DNA of 36,936 nt from Bacteroidales bacterium UBA4331. Its GTDB lineage: Bacteria > Bacteroidota > Bacteroidia > Bacteroidales > Paludibacteraceae. The translations under genes were made by a program, and so were the position numbers. The stretch lies in contig DGTR01000036.1 in NCBI GenBank assembly GCA_002394395.1, forward strand, positions 1-36,936, given 5' to 3'. Every line of letters begins with the position of its first letter. The first letter of the stretch is position 1. This document shows, piece after piece, positions 33,568 through 36,936 of the stretch. Under the pieces are notes generated by a model. That model saw only the letters and a list, made by a program, of their open reading frames with translations. It was not told where the DNA came from and searched no databases.

Positions 33568-33933
33568 ATGAAAGAGATAAGCACCAAAAAACTGATGGAT
33601 ACCATTATAGAAGGTATCCGCAACCGCAAAGGACAAAGAATCGTAACCATTGACTTACGCAAGATCAAAGAGGCTCCCGTCGAGATGATGGTCATCTGCG
33701 AGGGACAGAGTAACACCCAGGTAGCCGCTATCGCGGACGAGATTGATGATTTCGTTCGCACGACGACCCACGTACATCCTCTCTCCGTAGCCGGACAGGA
33801 GAATGCCGAGTGGATCGCGATGGATTATGGCACTATTTTTGTACATGTCATGCAGCGTGAGCCTCGTGCTTTTTACGACATTGAGCACCTTTGGGCTGAT
33901 GGAAAAGTGACAGAACTTCCGGAAGTTTTGTAA
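33568..33933 (+). CDS. rsfS: Ribosome silencing factor RsfS
   Basis: 121 residues, normal length. It carries family blocks: VTIDLRKIKEAPVEMMVICEGQSNTQVAAIADEI near the middle (split here by no gap), ENAEWIAMDYGTIFVHVM and FYDIEHLWADGK at the end. The family binds ribosomal protein uL14 and blocks subunit joining when nutrients are low. It starts 35 bases after a consensus promoter and is followed by ftsH after a 61-base spacer filled with ACCATTT-type repeats, so the two are probably one transcript. Confidence 0.93.
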   Translation: MKEISTKKLMDTIIEGIRNRKGQRIVTIDLRKIKEAPVEMMVICEGQSNTQVAAIADEIDDFVRTTTHVHPLSVAGQENAEWIAMDYGTIFVHVMQREPRAFYDIEHLWADGKVTELPEVL

Positions 33934-33987
33934 TTTACTATTTGGTCAAGTACCATTTACCATTTATTTGGTCATTTAGTCATTTAA
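33934..33987. repeat. ACCATTT-type repeat in the rsfS-ftsH spacer
   Basis: CATTTAC, CATTTAT, TTGGTCA, TTTAGTC and similar 7-bp units fill almost the whole spacer. Same family as the arrays inside the GH105 and barrel genes. Confidence 0.8.
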
Positions 33988-33994
33988 TTATTTT

Positions 33995-36049
<2,055 letters not shown>

Positions 36050-36936
36050 ATGAAAAAACTCGTTTTTACTCTCTCGCTCATTATTGCAGCGATGACTCTC
36101 CCGGCGCAGGAAGCGCCGGAGAAACTGCCGATGGACCCCGAGGTACGTTACGGCAAGTTAGACAACGGATTGACCTATTATATCCGTCATAACGAACAGC
36201 CCAAACAGCGCGCAGAGTTCCATATCGCACAGGCTGTTGGTGCTATCCTCGAAGAGGATCACCAGAATGGTCTGGCGCATTTTCTGGAGCATATGGCCTT
36301 CAACGGCACCCAACATTTCCCGGGCAAAGGCATCATCAATTATTTTGAGTCCGTGGGTGTGAACTTCGGTGGAAACATCAACGCCTATACCTCCATCGAC
36401 GAGACCGTCTATCGCCTCTCGGATGTACCGACGTACCGCGCAGGAATCGTGGATTCTGCGCTCCTCGTCATGCACGACTGGAGCTGCGGTCTGCTCCTTC
36501 TGGACGAAGAGATCGATGCGGAGCGCGGCGTCATCCTCGAAGAATGGCGTACGGGTCGCACGGCGCGCCGTCGTATATGGAAAGAGATGAACGCGAAGAT
36601 GTACCCGGGTACCCAATACGCGAAGCGTGACGTCATCGGCGACACCGCGGTCATCAATAATTTCGCATATCAGGCGTTGCGCGACTACTACCATAAATGG
36701 TACGGTCCGGACAACCAGGCAATCATCGTAGTGGGTGACATCAATGTCGATTCCATCGAGGCGAAGATCAAAGCCCTCTGGGCAGATGTTCCCCGTCGTG
36801 CCAACTACGGCGAGCGGCCTATCTATACCGTCAACCACAATGACAAACCGCTGGTGGCTATCGTGACCGACAAAGAAGCCGAAGGCAGCCGCGTGACGAT
36901 GGAGTATAAGTTCGACCAGCTGCCCGAAGCCATGCA
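36050..36936 (+). CDS. M16-family zinc peptidase, exported, 3'-truncated
   Basis: The ATG follows the ftsH stop with no gap. The first 295 residues are in the window and the frame is still open at the end. A signal peptide (residues 1 to about 20, ending LPAQ) precedes the M16 domain: GLTYYIRHNEQPKQRAEFHI, then the inverted zinc motif HFLEH (His77, Glu80, His81) and the third ligand in ILEEW (Glu164 or 165). R-R-R at 172-174 and YHKWYGPDNQAIIVVGDI follow, as in bacterial pitrilysin-like proteins. Family members are often about 900 residues with two such halves, so most of the gene is probably outside. I infer a periplasmic or outer-membrane-associated oligopeptidase. Confidence 0.92.
   Translation, partial: MKKLVFTLSLIIAAMTLPAQEAPEKLPMDPEVRYGKLDNGLTYYIRHNEQPKQRAEFHIAQAVGAILEEDHQNGLAHFLEHMAFNGTQHFPGKGIINYFESVGVNFGGNINAYTSIDETVYRLSDVPTYRAGIVDSALLVMHDWSCGLLLLDEEIDAERGVILEEWRTGRTARRRIWKEMNAKMYPGTQYAKRDVIGDTAVINNFAYQALRDYYHKWYGPDNQAIIVVGDINVDSIEAKIKALWADVPRRANYGERPIYTVNHNDKPLVAIVTDKEAEGSRVTMEYKFDQLPEAM

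Overview
The window comes from the chromosome of a Bacteroidota member, most probably order Bacteroidales. Four things point there: eight promoters with the Bacteroidota signature TTTG-N20-TAnnTTTG, InlB/Listeria-Bacteroides-type repeats in giant secreted proteins with C-terminal tails like those of type IX secretion cargo, an rsfS-ftsH pair, and lipoproteins with Cys at about residue 19-22. I cannot place it to genus.

Left part (1-18535, all on +). Two copies of one two-gene cassette enclose a toxin-antitoxin pair and a GH105 lipoprotein. Each cassette is a giant multidomain surface protein (A: more than 2,890 residues, 5' end cut off by the window; B: 2,099 residues) whose end overlaps the start of, or sits just before, a small membrane protein. 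Both small proteins end in the same pattern: P-[LI]-G-D, then a hydrophobic helix, then a basic tail. The giants share a C-terminal half, including an unusual alpha/beta domain among Ig-like and beta modules, and differ mainly in how many InlB and jelly-roll modules they carry. The toxin-antitoxin pair is bounded by 52-bp direct repeats, each a terminator followed by the start of a promoter.

Middle part (18538-28262, all on -). One tightly packed transcription unit reads potA, potB, potC, potD, then a 996-residue TPR protein and a 616-residue outer-membrane barrel. It looks like polyamine ABC uptake co-transcribed with an envelope module. PotC carries an unusual signal-peptide-bearing extracytoplasmic extension.

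Right part (28495-36936). A minus-strand operon holds a CsgG-like protein and two tandem paralogous lipoproteins. Next come a lone minus-strand 240-residue protein of unknown function, a plus-strand DUF4160-DUF2442 pair, and a ProX/YbaK-type tRNA editing protein divergent from rsfS-ftsH-M16 peptidase; the last gene is cut off by the window end.

Short tandem repeats with 7- or 8-bp units (ACCATTT, AATAAGG, ACTAG and CGATATAC families) occur at gene junctions, in signal-peptide codons and in-frame inside exported proteins. One of them, an 8-bp tetramer in codons 5-16 of the barrel gene, is a phase-variation candidate. The repeats and the duplicated giant/tail-protein cassette are the least explained structures in the window. 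For three ORFs a later start than the longest one is preferred: 8719 (small tail protein), 31739 (240-residue protein) and 33421 (ProX); for the last two a promoter lies inside the longer reading frame.
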